Below are positions 1 through 11,265 of a stretch of DNA of 64,000 nt, piece after piece (positions within the stretch are counted from its first letter, which is position 1; each line of letters starts with the position of its first letter). The DNA comes from Delphinapterus leucas (Eukaryota > Chordata > Mammalia > Artiodactyla > Monodontidae). Position numbers and translations under genes: made by a program. The stretch spans positions 5,068,112 through 5,132,111 of the forward strand of contig NW_022098049.1 in the NCBI RefSeq assembly GCF_002288925.2. The letters are read 5' to 3'. Below the pieces are notes generated by a model. It worked only from the letters and a program-made list of their open reading frames with translations, was not told where the DNA came from and searched no databases.

Positions 1-870
1 GAATAAAAGGTCATTTAACCTTTCTCAGTCTCTGTATTCACTCCTGTGAGACATGCAAAGAAGAGGACAGGGTTCTTAAGCAAAAAAATCAGGTTGAAAT
101 GCTTCAAAAATAGCAAAACACTGTTGCAATGTTAGATTGTATGATTACAATCTGAAATAAACTAGTAAAAAAATAAATCCCGTATTCAAGTAGGGCTTTT
201 TTTGTCGCTTAGAACTTAGAGGAAGAAATGAGGAAGCTAAAGATTACTGAGTGTCTATGATGTACCAGACACTGTGTGTGACAGGATGATACACATTTAA
301 TATTTGCCTAAAAGTTCAAAAGTGCAAAATGCAAAAAGAATTTCCAGAGGAGGGAAATAGGGTCCTGACAAAAGCAAGGTTTGCTCTAACTTTTCAGACA
401 CTTTAGTGAGCCTTTGGCTTTTTCTTCTCATTTGGCACTTTTGAGGCCACTACTGTTAGAAGGAAAAAGCTAGTGATGCTTATCTATGTTCAGAACTAGC
501 AAATGCCCTCTTCCGCTCCCTTGGTTGGTCCCACTGTTGTTCAGGTGCTGCCTGTGAACAGACGCCCACGGAAGACGGAAAAGATGAATGCGCAGATTGC
601 TACAGGCACATGCTCATCTAGATGAGGTAGCAAACACTGCAGAATTGGGTCTACCAATGAGATACGATTCCATTGCAGAAGGACCACACCTTTCTTAAAA
701 GTGACAGAGGTGGAACATTGCAGAGAGGAATACGAAAGGGTAGCTGGGTTCTGTGGGTTGTACCCAGAGTCAGAGTCAGAAGATCCAAATTGTAGCCCAA
801 GATCTATTGATTGCTAATATCCTTTGTAAGCCGGTTCCATCACCTGCAAAATGGGTCACTAAACGTCTGC
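1..870. other. Unassigned non-coding DNA
   Basis: I see no gene, RNA or confidently named repeat here. The sequence is AT-rich and stop-dense in all frames. Around 810-865 there is a weak MIR-like phrase ('gcaaaatgggtcact'), too short to call. Confidence 0.5.
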
Positions 871-1140
871 ACATTCGTTTATTCATTCACTAAATAAACC
901 TGTATCTATCACCGATTGTGCAAGACACTTACACACAAGGATTTGATTACTACAAATTCCTGCACTGAAGGAGTCACCTTCTAGTGAAGGAGAAAAGCAT
1001 GAAAACAAACAATGAATTTAGCAAAAAGTTCAAAAATTCTTACTGAGATATATGAAAAGTGCAATGTGATCACAGAGGAAAGAGAGAATATCTTTCTCTA
1101 GGTGTCTAGAAGTTTTCAGTGAAGTGAAGATATTTGAGTG
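871..1140 (-). mobile_element. L2 LINE 3' fragment
   Basis: The plus strand opens with the reverse complement of the L2 3' tail (TTTATTCATTCACTAAATAAA) and continues with the usual degenerate text ('gtgcaagacacttacacacaagg'). This is an old, diverged fragment whose inner boundary is vague. Confidence 0.55.
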
Positions 1141-1227
1141 AGCCTTAAAATATGTTAGAATTTATCAGATAAAGTAGGTAGAGAAGTGTGTTCAAGGCAG
1201 AGACCGTCCTAAGGCGCTGAGTCATGA

Positions 1228-1280
1228 AATGGCACAATGCCTAGCCCAGAGCAGCCGCGTTAAATATTTGTTTTATGAAT
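1228..1280 (+). mobile_element. L2/MIR-type 3' tail
   Basis: 'ggcacaatgcctagcccaga' followed by 'aaatatttg...atgaatgaat' is the classic end of an L2 3' region. The tail merges with the tetranucleotide repeat that follows. Confidence 0.55.
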
Positions 1281-1319
1281 GAATAAATGTATGTATGTAT
1301 GAATGAATGAATGAATGAA
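1277..1319 (+). repeat. (ATGT)n/(ATGA)n microsatellite
   Basis: Alternating ATGT and ATGA units follow an L2 tail. Such arrays commonly grow from the TGAA-rich L2 terminus. Confidence 0.9.
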
Positions 1320-1448
1320 CATTTGGAGAAGCATAAAAAAATTAATTCTTCCAGGATGGATTGTGTAAGATTTAGAGAAGATAGCAGTGGCAATATAAAC
1401 TGTGGGAAAGCTGGGGACGAATTTAAACGTTCAAATAGGTAGTTTTGA

Positions 1449-1612
1449 CATAATTGTGTGTTGTGTTTTCCTTTTTTTTTTTTTTTTTGGCCACACTGTG
1501 AGGCGGCTTGTGGGATCTTAGCCCCCCAACCAGGGATTGAACCCTGGGCCCTCGGCAGTGAAAGTGCAGAGCCCTAACCACTGGGCCACCAGGGAAGTCC
1601 CCATAATTGTGT
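1449..1612 (-). mobile_element. CHR-type SINE (cetacean/hippo tRNA-derived SINE), with target-site duplications
   Basis: Read on the minus strand from 1601, the element starts GGGACTTCCCTGG, carries a tRNA-like B-box region ('gttcaatccctgg'), and ends in a poly-A tract (plus-strand T-run 1472-1488) with a further A-rich tail. It is flanked by an 11-bp duplication, CATAATTGTGT, at 1449-1459 and 1602-1612. The short body (1489-1601) matches the simpler CHR subfamily rather than the longer form at 44712. This is a polymerase III-derived retroposon with no coding content. CHR SINEs are known from whales and hippopotamus, so it is a strong lineage marker. Confidence 0.92.
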
Positions 1613-1844
1613 TTTTCTAACCTGATTTTGTCTAGCAGTTGATTCAAGCTTTTGTTTAAATCCCAAAGTGCTCTTTATACTTTTTGATCTCCCCCATGTT
1701 TGAATCATGAACAATAGTGTCTTTGGGGAATTTGACGATGATATGATTGTAACAAATCAAGCAGTAATGTTGTAGTTAAGGGTTACAATTTTTAATTAAC
1801 ACATTTATTAGTCATCCATTTACCTATTAAATATAAATGTATAC

Positions 1845-2080
1845 AAAGAATGCATTTATTACTTCAACAAGTGATTATTAAGCACTTATTGGGACCTGGG
1901 TATTGGACTGGGACCTGGGCATATAGTGGTGAACAAAGCAATCGTGCTTTGTGCAGTTATGGAGCTTATAGTCTGGTGGGTAGAGAGACCATGTTCAAAT
2001 CCATATCTCAAATGGAGGTAAGTATTGTACTAGGAAAGAAAAGAACAATGTGCTAAGAGAGAGAATAATGGAAGTGGATG
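1845..2080 (-). mobile_element. L2 LINE 3' fragment
   Basis: The reverse-complement L2 pattern is readable: 'attaagcacttattgggacc', then 'tatagtggtgaacaaagcaa' and 'atggagcttatagtctggtgg'. The 68-codon open frame across it is incidental. Confidence 0.75.
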
Positions 2081-2144
2081 GCCTAATCCAAAGTAATTGT
2101 TTATGGTATATGGTAAACATTACCTCTGCCTGTAGCAGACACTG

Positions 2145-2425
2145 CTTATCGCCCATCTATTGGCCATTTCCTTTTTTTCATTACTAGTAGGAGCCCAGCT
2201 TAGTTTGGGGTGACCATATTAACAGCTCCAGTGGAATCACTATGGCTAATCTACATTTTCCATGGTAAATCCACACTTCTTTTCCAGATATTCATTTTCC
2301 AGCCTCTCTTATTGCTAAAAGTGACCTGATATATAAAGAAAGTCATTGATATATAAGGAAAGTCTTCAGGGGAGCCTCTGGAAAAGATTTTACATCTTAA
2401 TAAAAGAGATTAATACTAGAGACTG
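2145..2425. mobile_element. Probable old interspersed repeat, family not named
   Basis: The phrases 'gtgacctgatatataaagaaagtc' and 'ggggagcctctggaaaagatttt' resemble an old eutherian repeat seen many times, but I cannot name the family. A 19-bp imperfect tandem duplication built on 'gatatataa' lies near 2326-2365. Confidence 0.35.
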
Positions 2426-2724
2426 CCGTACCACCATTTTTCTTCTTTGAGCATTTCATTGGGAAGTTATGACGTTTAGAATTGCAGCAGTCATAGTGGT
2501 CTTACGATGATTAAAACAACAACAGTATGAGTGTATTAGAGAAGATGAGTAGAAAACCTTTGCTCTTCCATAACATTTTTTCTGCACTAATACTAAAATC
2601 AAATGCCTTCAGATGTCCAGTCGTATTAGAAAATTAGGTGCTTTTTAAATCTAAGAGTGTAGGTTTTCTGTTACTTGCAGCTAAAAGCCACAAGATTGTA
2701 GGCTTAATAAAGACAGGGTTATGT

Positions 2725-2818
2725 CCATTTTGTTAAAAATGTATTTCTCAGTTCCTACCAAAGTGCCTAGCACATAAGAGTCACTTAATCAACACCTGTT
2801 TGATGAGTGAATAAAGGA
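2725..2818 (+). mobile_element. L2 LINE 3' end
   Basis: 'aaagtgcctagcacataaga' followed by a diverged 'ctcaataaatatttgttgaatga' tail. Confidence 0.6.
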
Positions 2819-3189
2819 TGGATGGGATTAATGAAAATTGCATAGGCAGTAGAGGGCTTTAGGAAAAGCAATTTTGAGGTAGTCTAACCTCAATCAATCA
2901 CTCCTTCACAAGGTTGGACCAGGGAGTCACGTAGGACATGGGACACAACCCCACCAGAATGATTAACTCAGTCCTGAATGACAGAGGTTTGTTAATACAA
3001 CCACGAGATCTACCTCACCAAAATTGCTCCAGAGCCAGTATTCTTTCATCTTAGGCCAGTTATAGGATCAGAGAAATTGGGTTTTAGTCCCCTCAGTTGC
3101 TATATTTCACAGTACATTTTCTTCACATTCCAACTCTAGCTCTCTTATTTCTCTCTCCCTATCACAACTTGTGGTTGTTATTAAATAAG

Positions 3190-5092
3190 TCTTGGCCAGC
3201 ACAATAAGGCAAGAAAAATAAGTAAAAGGCATACAGGTAAAGGAAGAAGTAAGACTGTCTTATTCAGAGATGATATGATTGTGTAGAGAGAAAATCCAAA
3301 AGAGTGTACAAACTCTCAGAGCTAATAAGTGAATTTAGGAAGGTCATTGGTAACAGAGTTTATATTCAAAAGTTAACTTATTTTTGTGGACTAACAACTG
3401 AAAACTGGAAACAATGTTTAAAACAATAACATTTACAATAGCATCAAAAAATATCAAATCATTAAGGCTAATTCTAATCAAAATTTCCAAGATCTCTACA
3501 CTGAAAATTGGAAGATATTGCTGAGAGAAATTAAAGAGGACTTAGATAAATGGAGAGACTTATTATGTTTACGGTATGGATGACTCATTATCTCTAAGAT
3601 GTAAATTCTTTCCAAACTTACGTATCGATTCAATGCAATACCAATTAAAGTCTCTGAAACTTTCTTCTTTGTTATTGTTGGAATAGACAAGCTGATTCTG
3701 AAGTTTTTTTTTTATAGAAATGCAAAGAAACTAGAACCCAAAGAAATTTTGCAGAAGAACGAAATTGGAAGACTTAAACTGTCAGATTTTGAGACCTACT
3801 ACAAAGCTACAATTATTAAAAGAGTATATATTGCTACAAGAATAGACAAATAGACTAATGCAATAGAAGAGAGAATCCAGAAACAGCCATGCATGCGCAG
3901 TCACCTGATTTATGACAAAAGTGCTGAGGCAATTCAGAAGAGAGAGGATGATGTTCTAAATAAACTGTTAGATATCTGGATATAAGCAAGTAAACCTTGA
4001 CTATATGTCATGCAACACCCCAAAATTCATCACTGATGGAATGTACACCAAATGTGAAGATAAACTTCTAGAAAAGAAAAGGAAAGTACTTTCATACTTC
4101 GGATTGGCAGATATTTCTTAAACAGGACACAAGGAAGTGAAAAGGCAAGCCAAAATCTGGGATAAGGTTTTTATAATATTGTACATATATGTTTATATCT
4201 GACAAAGGACTCATACCTAGAATACCTTACTAGAATACTCATACCTAGAATACCTCTTACAAATTGATAGCAAAAGGATAAGTACCCACTTTAAAATGGC
4301 AAAAAAACAAACCCAACCCTTCAACAGACACTTCATACAGATCACTCAGGAAAATGAAAATTAAAACTACAATGAGTTATCACTACCACTACATCCTCAT
4401 CAGGATGGCTAAAATTTTTAAAAAGACTAACAATGCCAAGTATTGTTAAGTTAAGAGGGGTAGTTGGAACTCAATACATTGCTAGCTGGAGTGTAAATAG
4501 GTACACCCCTTTTGAAAACCTGTTGAAACTATCTACTAGAGTAAAACGTTTACCTACACTATGACCCAGAAACCCTATTCATAAATATATACCCGAGAGA
4601 AATAAAATATATGCAAAGACATGCACAAAAATATTCATAACCAGCCTGATTCATAACAACCAAAGACTGGGAAAAATTCAGATGTCCATAAACATAAAAA
4701 TGTATAAATAAATTATGGTCCAATCATACAATGGAACACAACTCAGCAATAAAATCAAACTGCTGATATATGCAACAACACAGATTAAGTGCACAACTAT
4801 TATGTTGAGTGAAAGAAGTCAGACACAAAAGAATGCATGACATAGGATTTTTATAAAGTTCAAGGATAGGTAAAGCAAATCTTTAGTAATAGTGATTATA
4901 TCAGGAGGTGTAGGTGGAAAGGGACACAAGGGAAGCTTTTAAGGTGTTAGAGGCTACCCAGGTATATACAGATATGCAGACATCTAAGCAATTAGTGAGC
5001 TGGACACAAGATCTGAGCCCTTTATGTACCTTACTGACGTATTTTACACTTCAATTTAAAAATTTTTTAAATATTTAAAAAAATTATTATAG
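3190..5092 (+). mobile_element. Ancient L1M LINE relic (ORF2 3' part plus 3'UTR)
   Basis: About 1.9 kb of heavily diverged L1 in the sense orientation. Recognisable ORF2 landmarks include 'ataaatggagagacttatta' near 3548, 'acctactacaaagctacaat' near 3794, and the run from 'aaaatgaaaattaaaactac' into 'atggaacacaactcagcaat' near 4350-4750. The 3'UTR ends in an A/T-rich tail near 5050-5092. No open frame survives. A 28-bp-period duplication (4209-4227 and 4237-4255) lies inside it. The divergence implies an origin before cetaceans split from other cetartiodactyls. Confidence 0.8.
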
Positions 5093-5114
5093 TTCACATT
5101 TCCGAAGACTCTGC

Positions 5115-5162
5115 CTCCACATCTCTCTCTGTCTCTCTCTGTTTCTCTCTCTCTCTCTTTTC
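5115..5162 (+). repeat. (TC)n-rich simple repeat
   Basis: An impure CT tract just after the L1M tail. Confidence 0.9.
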
Positions 5163-5604
5163 CTTGAAAGGTAAGTCAAACCTCAGAGAAGCAAAGAAAA
5201 TCCACATGGACAAATTTGCATTCAAGTAGCTTATCAAAATAAAGACAGCAAAATCAAGTTGAGACTTGAATTGCCTGCTTTGGATAGCTGTCACAAAGAC
5301 TCACTGGATAACTGCCCCAAATCCCACTTGACTTTGTGTCGTATACCTTACTGACTTCTTGTATGAACGTTTAGGAGGAGATGCAGCAGAAGAGAATAGC
5401 TTCCCAGTAATAGAGGCTTTCACTCACCAAGTTCACTGGACCCTGAAGATTATAGCCCCAGCCCCATTCTTCTCACAGTTACCAGTGTGATGCCAGGATG
5501 ACCATATAGCCCTCTGGGTCTCTGAGCCCCTACTTGAAACATGAAGGGGCTGGACTGAGTGTTCTTAGGTATCTTGTTTTCTTATAATGAAATACAAATA
5601 GTCT

Positions 5605-5720
5605 CTATCCATTCTTTCATGTAGCTAGTATTACTTAGTACTTGCTATAAACCAGGTATGTTATATCAGGGGTTGGAATTCAGGAGTTCATTTCTACTTT
5701 ATTCAATAACACTATGATTT
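5605..5720 (-). mobile_element. L2 LINE fragment
   Basis: 'attacttagtacttgctataaaccagg' resembles the reverse complement of the L2 3' end ('ttgagcacctactatgtgccagg'). It is short and diverged. Confidence 0.4.
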
Positions 5721-5737
5721 TACCTCCAGTAAACGAA

Positions 5738-5755
5738 AGAAAAAAAAAAAAAAAC
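5738..5755 (+). repeat. Poly-A tract
   Basis: An A-run after 'aaacgaaag'. I did not find a retroposon body immediately upstream. Confidence 0.85.
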
Positions 5756-6066
5756 AAGATCATTCATTTGATGCAAGGTTGATCTTCACACCCTAGCAAT
5801 GGGGGGAGTGGGGTGGGAAGTGAGCATTCCACAAGCAACAGCAGCAGTGATGTCCTGCTTCTCTTAAAAGAGAAAACAGCCCCAAACACATCGGACTGAC
5901 AGGATTCTTATGTGTTTAGCTGGGAGTCTGAGTACTTGGGGTCCTTCTATTTCCTTCCTCTCACGAAGAATACAAAGTCAACACCATGCCAGTGTGAGTG
6001 TTTGGGTGCACACCTGAGTGGGTAAGGATGTTTACATGTATAGGGAATGTGCATCGCTCTATATTT

Positions 6067-6172
6067 TATTTTGTGTACGTGTAGTGTGTGTGTGTGCATG
6101 TTTCCTAGTGGTTGCCTGTAAGGATGCGTATATATGTGATTTGTGTTTGCGTATGTGTGGGGGTGTACATAG
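6067..6172 (+). repeat. GT-rich low-complexity tract
   Basis: Impure TG repeats with interruptions ('tagtgtgtgtgtgtgcatg', 'gcgtatgtgtgggggtg'). It is long enough to create incidental open frames. Confidence 0.75.
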
Positions 6173-6541
6173 AAGCTGTCCGAGGCTTTATCTCACTCTA
6201 AGGGCTGAGTAATAATGTAAAAAGTGTGAGTCAGAAAGGTGAAGGGTTAACTGTTTAATTAATATGAAATTCATTCAGAAAACTGTGTTTTGTAACTGCT
6301 GAAAGGAAGTATTGAACAGTTTCTCGTAAAGTTACAATAGCCAGACCTACAGAGGAAACCCCTCCTAGCTTGGAATTCCAGAGTGTTCCCTAGAGTTTGA
6401 AAGGTGGCCAGAAAATGACCAGGCATTTACAAGAGAAGGGGATGGAGTGGGGGATGCCTGGAGTCAAGGGCACAAATTCCACTTTCATAAATAATTTCGA
6501 GAGAAAACTGATGGATCTATACTCAATATCTTCTCTCACCA

Positions 6542-6567
6542 TTTTGCTTTTGTTTTGTTTTGTTTTC
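6542..6567 (+). repeat. (TTTTG)n simple repeat
   Basis: Five-base units TTTTG/TTTGT. Confidence 0.85.
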
Positions 6568-6647
6568 ATGTCCTATCTCCTAGTGTGGCCCAACACATAC
6601 ATAGTACAGGAGAAACCAGTAACCATGAACTCCCTCTCTTCCTTTCA

Positions 6648-6740
6648 CTAAATGATCTCAGCGTCCTCATCTGTCAAATGGATATAACGATTCTTATCTC
6701 CAGAGTAGTTGCTGTGAGCATCAGATGAACATAAGCTTAT
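6648..6740 (+). mobile_element. MIR SINE fragment
   Basis: 'cctcatctgtcaaatggata' followed by 'gtagttgctgtgagcatcag' is the MIR core-to-3' pattern. Confidence 0.7.
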
Positions 6741-6780
6741 AGCTTACAGGCTGTAAACTCTGAGGAAGTAGGAAATACTC

Positions 6781-6872
6781 CTGATTTGTTCATCTCTATC
6801 TAGTGTTTAACACAGCACTTAGCACATAATAGGTACCACAAAAATATTTGTTGAATGAATAAATGAATATAT
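6781..6872 (+). mobile_element. L2 LINE 3' end
   Basis: 'agcacttagcacataatagg' then 'aatatttgttgaatgaataa' is an almost canonical L2 terminus. Confidence 0.8.
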
Positions 6873-6874
6873 TA

Positions 6875-7550
6875 AAAGGTGACAATTTTAAAATAAACCA
6901 TTAGGTGCTACTATAAAGTCATTTGGTGCTAATGGTGAAGGAGAAGAAGTAGGGAAGAATTCCTCTAATTTGTATTCTACAAATTTGTATTCTACAGGTT
7001 TTTCAAGACAGCTTGGGAAGAAGGAAGGAGATAGTCTGGTTGCGAGCTAAGAGGCTAGAGTCGGCAAGACAAACTGAGGCCAGCTCATGCTTACAGAGCC
7101 CGCCTCCTTCTTCATATCCCCCTTCCCTACTCTGACCCCCTCACCCATCTGTACCTTTGCAGCTCTCATAAACACATCCCTCATTTGACCAACAGGAGCG
7201 GCCCCTCTTTTCAGCTTGACAGTGACACTGATGCCACCTGCCCAGCAAGGGGGGGAAGATAGAGACTGTGCAGCTCAGGCACATCTGGGTTTTTATTCCT
7301 ACTCCAGTAAATACACAGGCCCTGGTATTGACAGGATTGTATTTATACAGGAAAAAAGCACAGTGAGGGACGCAATTTCATGGAGATGAAACATGCAGCG
7401 GAACACAGAGTTAATGATATCCAACATCACCAAGTGTTCCGGTGAGCCCTCCTACAAAAGGGCAGAAGTGTGGGGATCTACCCACCCGAGTACCCGAAAT
7501 ACTCATCACTCTCCCAGATGATTAGATAAATTTAGGAGAGCAAGCCACCT
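6875..7550. other. Unassigned non-coding DNA
   Basis: No gene or named repeat is seen. A short direct duplication of 'aatttgtattctac' lies near 6967-6995. Confidence 0.45.
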
Positions 7551-7602
7551 ACACATCCTTTCTCCCATCCCAGGTCACACATCCTTTCTCCCATCCCAGG
7601 TC
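7551..7602 (+). repeat. Perfect 26-bp tandem duplication
   Basis: The unit at 7551-7576 (starts ACACATCCTT, ends CCCAGGTC) is repeated without change at 7577-7602. The exact identity suggests a recent duplication or replication slippage. Confidence 0.97.
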
Positions 7603-7914
7603 CTACACTGTTTGGATTCCAGCAGCCATCCACAGCTTGCCTGAACTATTTGCAGTCATTGTAGTACAGTGTTCTCCTTGCTTGGGGGTTGGTTTGTAAT
7701 TTCCTCAAGTGACCTAATTTCAATTATGCTTCAGACACTCCTTCCCCAGTAAGTGTATGTCAGGCTTGGTTAGGAGCTCAAGGCTCAGGGATAAATGGGA
7801 CAGAGTTCTTTTCCTTCTGAAGCTCACCGATACAGTGACTGTAAAAACTAGCTTTATCATTTTCTTCCTCTGTTCCCAGTGTTTCTTCTAGGCGAAGGCT
7901 GTAAGGTTCTTTTT
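7603..7914. other. Unassigned non-coding DNA
   Basis: I see nothing recognisable here. Confidence 0.4.
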
Positions 7915-8060
7915 CTCATTTACTTCCTGCCATAGCTCCGTGTGGTACGTATCCTCATTAGACCCATTTTAAAGACGAGGAACTGAGGGTAAGATGGTTA
8001 CATAAATTGCCTAAAACTTTCAAGTTACTGATGAGAGGTTCAAAATTCAAATTTAAACAG
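7915..8060 (-). mobile_element. MIR SINE fragment
   Basis: Reverse-complement MIR text: 'cctcattagacccattttaaagacgaggaactgaggg' in worn form, followed by 'gttacataaattgcc'. Confidence 0.65.
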
Positions 8061-8109
8061 TCCAACTGTCAAATTGCAAGTCATTTCTGTGTTAGGAAAG
8101 AGAAATAGA

Positions 8110-8400
8110 TGAAATGGCACAGAGCCACCTAAATGACTACAGAAGTTTAGGGAGAATGGTGCAGTATAATTTTAGCTGGGTCTTGAACGATGAATAGAAG
8201 CATGCAGTTAAAGAGAAGTGAGGGGACTTTTGGCAAAAGAGACAGCATTTACAAAACAGCTTGGAATTATAAAAATTCCTATGATATCTTGAGAGTGTAA
8301 GGCCGAACTCATTGGCAAACACCCTCCCAGTGGGGTTGGGTGATGGTGAAGGGGTGTGAGTGGAAATGAGCCTAGAAAGAGTCTAAAGTTTTTCAATCAA
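8110..8400 (-). mobile_element. Probable L2 LINE fragment
   Basis: 'ttagctgggtcttgaacgatg' and 'gcaaaagagacagcatttac' match the reverse-complement L2 pattern ('gagctgagacctgaatga', 'ggcaaaggccctgagg'). Diverged. Confidence 0.45.
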
Positions 8401-8994
8401 GACTTGAATGGCCATATTCTCAGTGCTAAAGAGGGCCTTAATAGTCGTGTGCTTTTGATTTGAGACAACCCGGTTACTTAGAGTTAAAAATGTGAATGCA
8501 TTGGGTGATTATCAGATCAATGCCTCCATAGATATAAAGCAAGTTTTCCTGTGTGGCTCAGGTGTGACCTTAGAAAATGGTGTCGAAGGTCAGTCCAATG
8601 AGTTTCAGCAAAAGCATCAGGATTTCAATGCTCCATGTGGAACCATGGATAAGAATGTATAAGTTCCAGGATAGTAGTTGGGGGCAGGGGGAAGACGGGG
8701 GCCTTTCCCAACTATCTACGTTTGACCAGAAATGTGATGACCTTCACCCGCTTGTCATGACCTGTGAAATGGGGTTGAAGATATGGTCTTCCTATCCCAA
8801 CTATCAAGGGATCTCAGGAGGTACATTCTAGGCATACAGAGCTGTGAACAAAATAGTGCCCCATTAGAACATAATTTTTTTGGAGGAAGATTTAAACGAT
8901 CCAATAGGAGGAATATTCATGATATCTTTCTTTGTCCTTTTCTCCATTAAGTTTATCTAGGCATCAGCTTTCTTAATTGCTACATTCTGTACTT
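8401..8994. other. Unassigned non-coding DNA
   Basis: An 84-codon frame at 8577-8831 (plus) has no family resemblance and no supporting signals, and is probably chance. Otherwise nothing is recognised. Confidence 0.4.
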
Positions 8995-9290
8995 ACAAAG
9001 GAATAATCTGCACATGACACTTTAAAAAATAAAGCGTACAACCTGATGATTTGGTATACATATGCTTTGTAGAATGGTTACCAAAGTCAGGATAAATACA
9101 CGTCCACCACTTCACATAGTTAACGTAGATAGAACTCTTTTTTGTGTGTGATGAGAAGGCTTAAGATCTATTCTCATCAACTTTCAAGTATACAGTACTG
9201 TGGTCACCATGCTGTACATTAGCTCTTCAGAATTTCTTTTTGTAAGTGAAAATATATGCCTTTTGTCCTATATCACCCCACATGACTTGT
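8995..9290 (+). mobile_element. L1M 3'UTR fragment
   Basis: 'gatttggtatacatatgctt', 'acttcacatagttaacgtag' and 'gtcaccatgctgtacattag' are the characteristic order of an older L1 3'UTR. Confidence 0.75.
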
Positions 9291-9627
9291 AGAAAAAATT
9301 CTCTGCCTACAAGGGATGGTGCCTGAGCTGGGCTGGGAAATTGTGACAACAGTGAAGAGCTATGTGGGTGTCCTCACCTCTGCTGTCTCAAAATGCCCAG
9401 CTCTTGGGTTAAATATTTTCCCCCATGAAATCCCCATTGCAAACAGAAACCAGAACTATGAACCAAAAGAAAAATATCTATTTGAATTTTTCTTCCGGTG
9501 AACTGCCTTTTTAGCTATTTTAGTATATTTTCTTGGTGGCTGAAGCATAGCAAACCAATTTGTGTTTCTTTCTCACAGACATCCTATTTCTTTGAACTGT
9601 ACATGGAATGGCACATATGACAGGACA
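9291..9627. other. Unassigned non-coding DNA
   Basis: Nothing is recognised. The 61-codon frame at 9316-9501 is unremarkable. Confidence 0.4.
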
Positions 9628-9759
9628 TTTATTTGTTTATTAAAGTGTAGTTGATTTACAATGTTGTGTTAATTTCTGTTGTACAGCAAAGTGACTCAGT
9701 TATACATATATATATACATTCTTTTTTTTTTAATATTCTTTTCCATTATGGTTTATCAC
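9628..9759 (-). mobile_element. Cetartiodactyl-type L1, 5'-truncated 3'UTR
   Basis: The plus strand shows 'gtagttgatttacaatgttg', 'ttctgttgtacagcaaagtg' and 'ttccattatggtttatcac', the reverse complement of the L1 3'UTR common in cow and whale. Only about 130 bp survive. I found no clear target-site duplication. Confidence 0.85.
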
Positions 9760-9981
9760 TGGAGGGGACACGGGTTGGGGCAGAGGGAAGAGGCAGTGGG
9801 CGCCATCCCGCTTGGGGAGCTTTTTCTAGAGGTCACCAGCTAACGTCAAGTGTCGTGTCAGAGTTTTGTGGAGGAGAGAGAGGCTTTTCTCTCCTGCATG
9901 TTAACTGCTATCCCTGCATCTCACTAATTCAGGAGGTCAAGTAGCAAGATCATCAGTGCTGAAAGGTGATCACATATTACG

Positions 9982-10140
9982 ATGAATCATGGAATCACAG
10001 AGCTGAGAGCTGGACAGGAGGTCAACGGGACATCTGAGCCAACCCTCTGACTAGTAGCAGGTAATAGGTTATTATGCTGGTTTTAGAGGCCAGGCAACTG
10101 GGGCCCAGAGGTATTCAGGCATTCTCCTCCGGTCCAAAGG
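9982..10140 (-). mobile_element. Old mammalian-wide SINE-like fragment
   Basis: 'atcatggaatcacagagctgagagctggac' in worn form, then 'gccaaccctctgac' and 'aactggggcccagaggtatt', resemble the 'agctggaaggga...aaactgaggcccagag' repeat close to MIR. The exact family is uncertain. Confidence 0.5.
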
Positions 10141-10454
10141 TCAGATCCAGAGACAGGGCTGCAGGCTCTGACAGTGGAGAACGATTATCTTTCCATTATC
10201 ACACGTACCTCCTCAACTAATCAGCAAAGGACATAAAATCTGCATTGTAGCCAAGCCTAAAGCTGTGGAAAACAGGAGGTTCTCCCTCTGCACACACACC
10301 TTTGAAAGGGTGTGCTACAAACGTGGAAAAGGTCACCCCTGGGGGTTAGCTTTGGGACTTCCTAATACTCAGAGCAACGTAAGCAAAACTGCTTCACTTT
10401 GCATAACTAAACACAAAACTGAGCAAAATCATATTGAGTGCTTGCTCTCGTTTG
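10141..10454. other. Unassigned non-coding DNA
   Basis: No named repeat is seen. An 83-codon plus frame starting at 10265 runs into the L1M relic and is not credible as a gene. Confidence 0.4.
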
Positions 10455-11265
10455 TAGCCAGATATTTGAAGTATTCTTTTTTTACATGTTATAAAAATAA
10501 TACATGCCCATTGTGAGAATAAAAGATAAATATAACAATGCTTTTTCAAAAATATAATTCTGCAATTACAAAAATCACCATTAACTTTTAGCGTACAGCA
10601 GGAGTCAGCAAACTTTTTCTCTAAAGAACCAGATTATAAATATTTTAGGCTTTGAGGATCTATGCACTCACTCATTCAATTCTGCCATTGTAGCACGGAA
10701 GCAGCCTTAGAGGATACATAGAGAACCAGTGTGTCTGTGTATCAATTATTTACAAAAAGAAGTGGCAGGACAGATTTGGAACAGGAACCATAGTTTGCCA
10801 ACCCCTGGCATATAGAATTTAGAATTTTCTCTGTGCCTATCGCATCATGTATACAGCTGTGTATCCTGCTCTTTTCACTTTATGTTATACTGTATCATAA
10901 ATACTTTCTCAGGTTATTGAACATTCTTTATACAATATTCTGCATTAAACTGTTGCTTGTTATTCATTTTATGAATGTCACAAAATTTTCATGACCATTG
11001 AACATTTAGATGTTTTACAGTTTTCTTACTATTTTACATACTGTAATGAACATCTCTATACATTAGATTTTTGTCCACATTTCAGATTGCTTCCATAGGA
11101 TAGATTTCTGAAGGTGGAATTCTTTTCATACCTTTGGAAAATATGGCCATTATTTTTGGCCTCAGACGGCTTCACCAATTTACTCCCAGAGCTATGTATT
11201 AAACTGCTCTTTTCTCCATCACCACACCAACACTGAATATTACCACTTTGTAAATCATTGTTAAT
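10455..11265 (-). mobile_element. Ancient L1M LINE, interrupted by a hAT element
   Basis: Read on the minus strand this is the ORF2 end/3'UTR of an old L1. On the plus strand the signature phrases are 'cataaatactttctcaggttattgaacattc', 'gaacatctctatacattaga' and 'ggatagatttctgaaggtgg', ending in 'ccaatttactcccagagc'. A hAT nonautonomous element at 10599-10807 splits it. The 10455-10598 part is more weakly assigned. Confidence 0.7.
10591..10815 (+). mobile_element. hAT-Charlie nonautonomous DNA transposon (MER1/MER3-like), with 8-bp target duplication
   Basis: The element proper is 10599-10807. Its inverted termini are CAGGAGTCAGCAAAC at the left and GTTTGCCAACCCCTG at the right. The interior phrases 'tataaatattttaggctttg' and 'ctgccattgtagcacggaag' are typical of the family. 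Flanking 8-mers GCGTACAG (10591-10598) and GCATATAG (10808-10815) match at 6 of 8 positions, fitting a hAT target duplication that has since mutated. No transposase is encoded. It sits inside the L1M relic, so it is younger than that insertion. Confidence 0.88.
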
